From positions 1 to 5,468 of the forward strand of contig DASYSA010000365.1 in NCBI GenBank assembly GCA_036003885.1: DNA of 5,468 nt, given 5' to 3'. The notes below the pieces were generated by a model that was not told where the DNA came from, did no database searches, and saw only the letters and a program-made list of their open reading frames with translations. The stretch comes from DASYSA01 sp036003885. Its GTDB lineage: Bacteria > Acidobacteriota > Blastocatellia > UBA7656. Shown here one piece after another: positions 4,419 to 5,468 of this stretch (the first letter of the stretch is position 1; each line of letters starts with the position of its first letter). Both the position numbers and the translations under genes were made by a program.

Positions 4419-5468
4419 ATGAGTGAAGGCGTCAACTACGCAGTTGAAATGCGCGGCGTCAGCAAACGCTTCGGCGACGTCCTGGCCAACGATTCGATCA
4501 CTCTCGCGATTCGCCCCTCCTCCATTCACGCAGTCATCGGCGAGAACGGCGCCGGCAAATCGACTGCAATGAACATCCTCTACGGCTTCTACAACGCCGA
4601 TGCGGGAGAGATCCTGATCGACGGACGAAAGACTATGATTGAGAGCCCTGGCGACGCCATCGCGCTTGGGCTCGGAATGGTTCATCAGCACTTCATGCTG
4701 GTCGAGCCGCTCACCGTCACTGAGAACATCATTCTCGGCGCTGAACCCCTCGCCGGCCTGTCCATCGACTACCGCAAGGCTCGCGCTCGAGTGAGCGAGA
4801 TCTCCAAACAGCACGGCTTGAAGATCGATCCCGATGCCCGAATCGCGGATCTGTCGGTAGGGCAGCAGCAGCGAGTCGAGATACTGAAAACGCTATATCG
4901 CGGGGCTCGTATACTGATACTCGACGAACCAACTGCCGTGCTGACTCCCCAGGAGGTCGTGGAGCTCTTCGCAATCCTGCGAGGTCTTCGGGATCAGGGC
5001 AAGACGATTATCATCATCACTCATAAGCTTGGCGAAGTCCTGGCGCTGTCCGACAACATAACCGTGATGCGCGATGGCCGCGTGGTTGGAGACCTGCCCA
5101 CGTCGGAAGCGACGGCCCAGGGTCTTGCGCGATTAATGGTTGGACGCGAAGTGCTCCTGAGGGTGGAAAAGAAAGAGGCTTCGCCCGCCGGGGCGGTGCT
5201 CGAAGTGCGCGCCCTCACCTTTCAGGATGATCACGGGCGTTCTCGTCTGGACGGTGTGTCGTTCGAGGTCCGCGCCGGAGAGACGATGGGTATTGCAGGC
5301 GTTGAAGGAAACGGGCAGACGGAGTTGATCGAGATCATCGCCGGTTTGAGGCGGCAATCCGCCGGCGACGTCCTGCTCGAGGGCCGGTCAATCAACGATC
5401 TCAATGCGCGCGACCGAAAGCGGCGCGGCATCGCTCACATCCCTGAGGATCGACATCGTCGCGGTCTC
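4419..5468 (+). CDS. Nucleoside/simple-sugar ABC importer ATP-binding protein, tandem ATPase (runs off the right edge)
   Basis: Energises an inner-membrane importer of the BmpA/NupO (YufO) type, which carries nucleosides or related sugars with a BMP-family lipoprotein and two permeases. The 350 codons present cover the first ATPase domain and the start of the second; full proteins are about 500 residues. First domain: Walker A GENGAGKST (41-49), Q-loop MVHQHFML (87-94), signature LSVGQQQR (145-152), Walker B ILILDEPTA (165-173), switch His202 in ITHK. Second domain: Walker A-like GVEGNGQTE (294-302) with Gln where Lys is normal, as is usual for the second half of these tandem sugar/nucleoside ATPases, and HIPEDRHRRGL (340-350), a family hallmark. 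ATG 4419 is the only reasonable start: an in-frame TGA lies at 4395-4397. There is no ribosome binding site. The permease and binding-protein genes would be expected beyond the right edge. The substrate is inferred from family likeness only. Confidence 0.93.
   Translation, partial: MSEGVNYAVEMRGVSKRFGDVLANDSITLAIRPSSIHAVIGENGAGKSTAMNILYGFYNADAGEILIDGRKTMIESPGDAIALGLGMVHQHFMLVEPLTVTENIILGAEPLAGLSIDYRKARARVSEISKQHGLKIDPDARIADLSVGQQQRVEILKTLYRGARILILDEPTAVLTPQEVVELFAILRGLRDQGKTIIIITHKLGEVLALSDNITVMRDGRVVGDLPTSEATAQGLARLMVGREVLLRVEKKEASPAGAVLEVRALTFQDDHGRSRLDGVSFEVRAGETMGIAGVEGNGQTELIEIIAGLRRQSAGDVLLEGRSINDLNARDRKRRGIAHIPEDRHRRGL

Overview
The window carries six protein genes. Two run off the edges: a purine phosphoribosyltransferase at the left and an ABC transporter ATPase at the right. 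They sit in moderately GC-rich DNA whose intergenic gaps are filled with short-period palindromic repeats. The repeats are built from a 7-base word (GAAATGC and variants) or a 9-base word (CACGAATTA and variants). Repeats of this style, together with an ECF sigma factor and zinc-finger anti-sigma pair, resemble what I recall from soil Acidobacteriota, perhaps Blastocatellia. That taxonomic guess is inference; no rRNA or other marker gene is present to settle it.

Layout: 1-485 (minus) is the N-terminal 161 residues of hypoxanthine phosphoribosyltransferase, with a good promoter (521-549) and ribosome binding site. 486-703 is a divergent intergenic region holding that promoter and a repeat cluster that reaches almost to the next start codon. 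704-1330 (plus) is an RpiB-type sugar-phosphate isomerase with about 60 extra N-terminal residues and Asp in place of the usual catalytic Cys. 1331-1557 is mostly empty except for a 75-base hairpin repeat. 1558-4271 (plus) is a tight three-gene operon: ECF sigma factor, membrane-anchored zinc-finger anti-sigma factor (overlapping by ATGA), and an exported protein with a secretin-N-like domain but no full pore domain. 4272-4418 holds a perfect 44-base palindrome of the 7-base family and then a sigma70-like promoter. 4419-5468 (plus, open at the right end) is the tandem ATPase of a nucleoside/simple-sugar (BmpA-type) ABC importer.

Functionally there appear to be two themes. Nucleoside and pentose handling is represented by purine salvage (hpt), ribose-phosphate isomerisation (RpiB-like) and nucleoside import (ABC ATPase). 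A cell-envelope signalling module sits between them, in which the anti-sigma factor would hold the sigma factor at the membrane and the exported secretin-like protein may be the sensor, effector or client. The most unusual elements are the modified RpiB and the sigma/anti-sigma/secretin-like trio. The pathway link between the flanking genes is inference from proximity.
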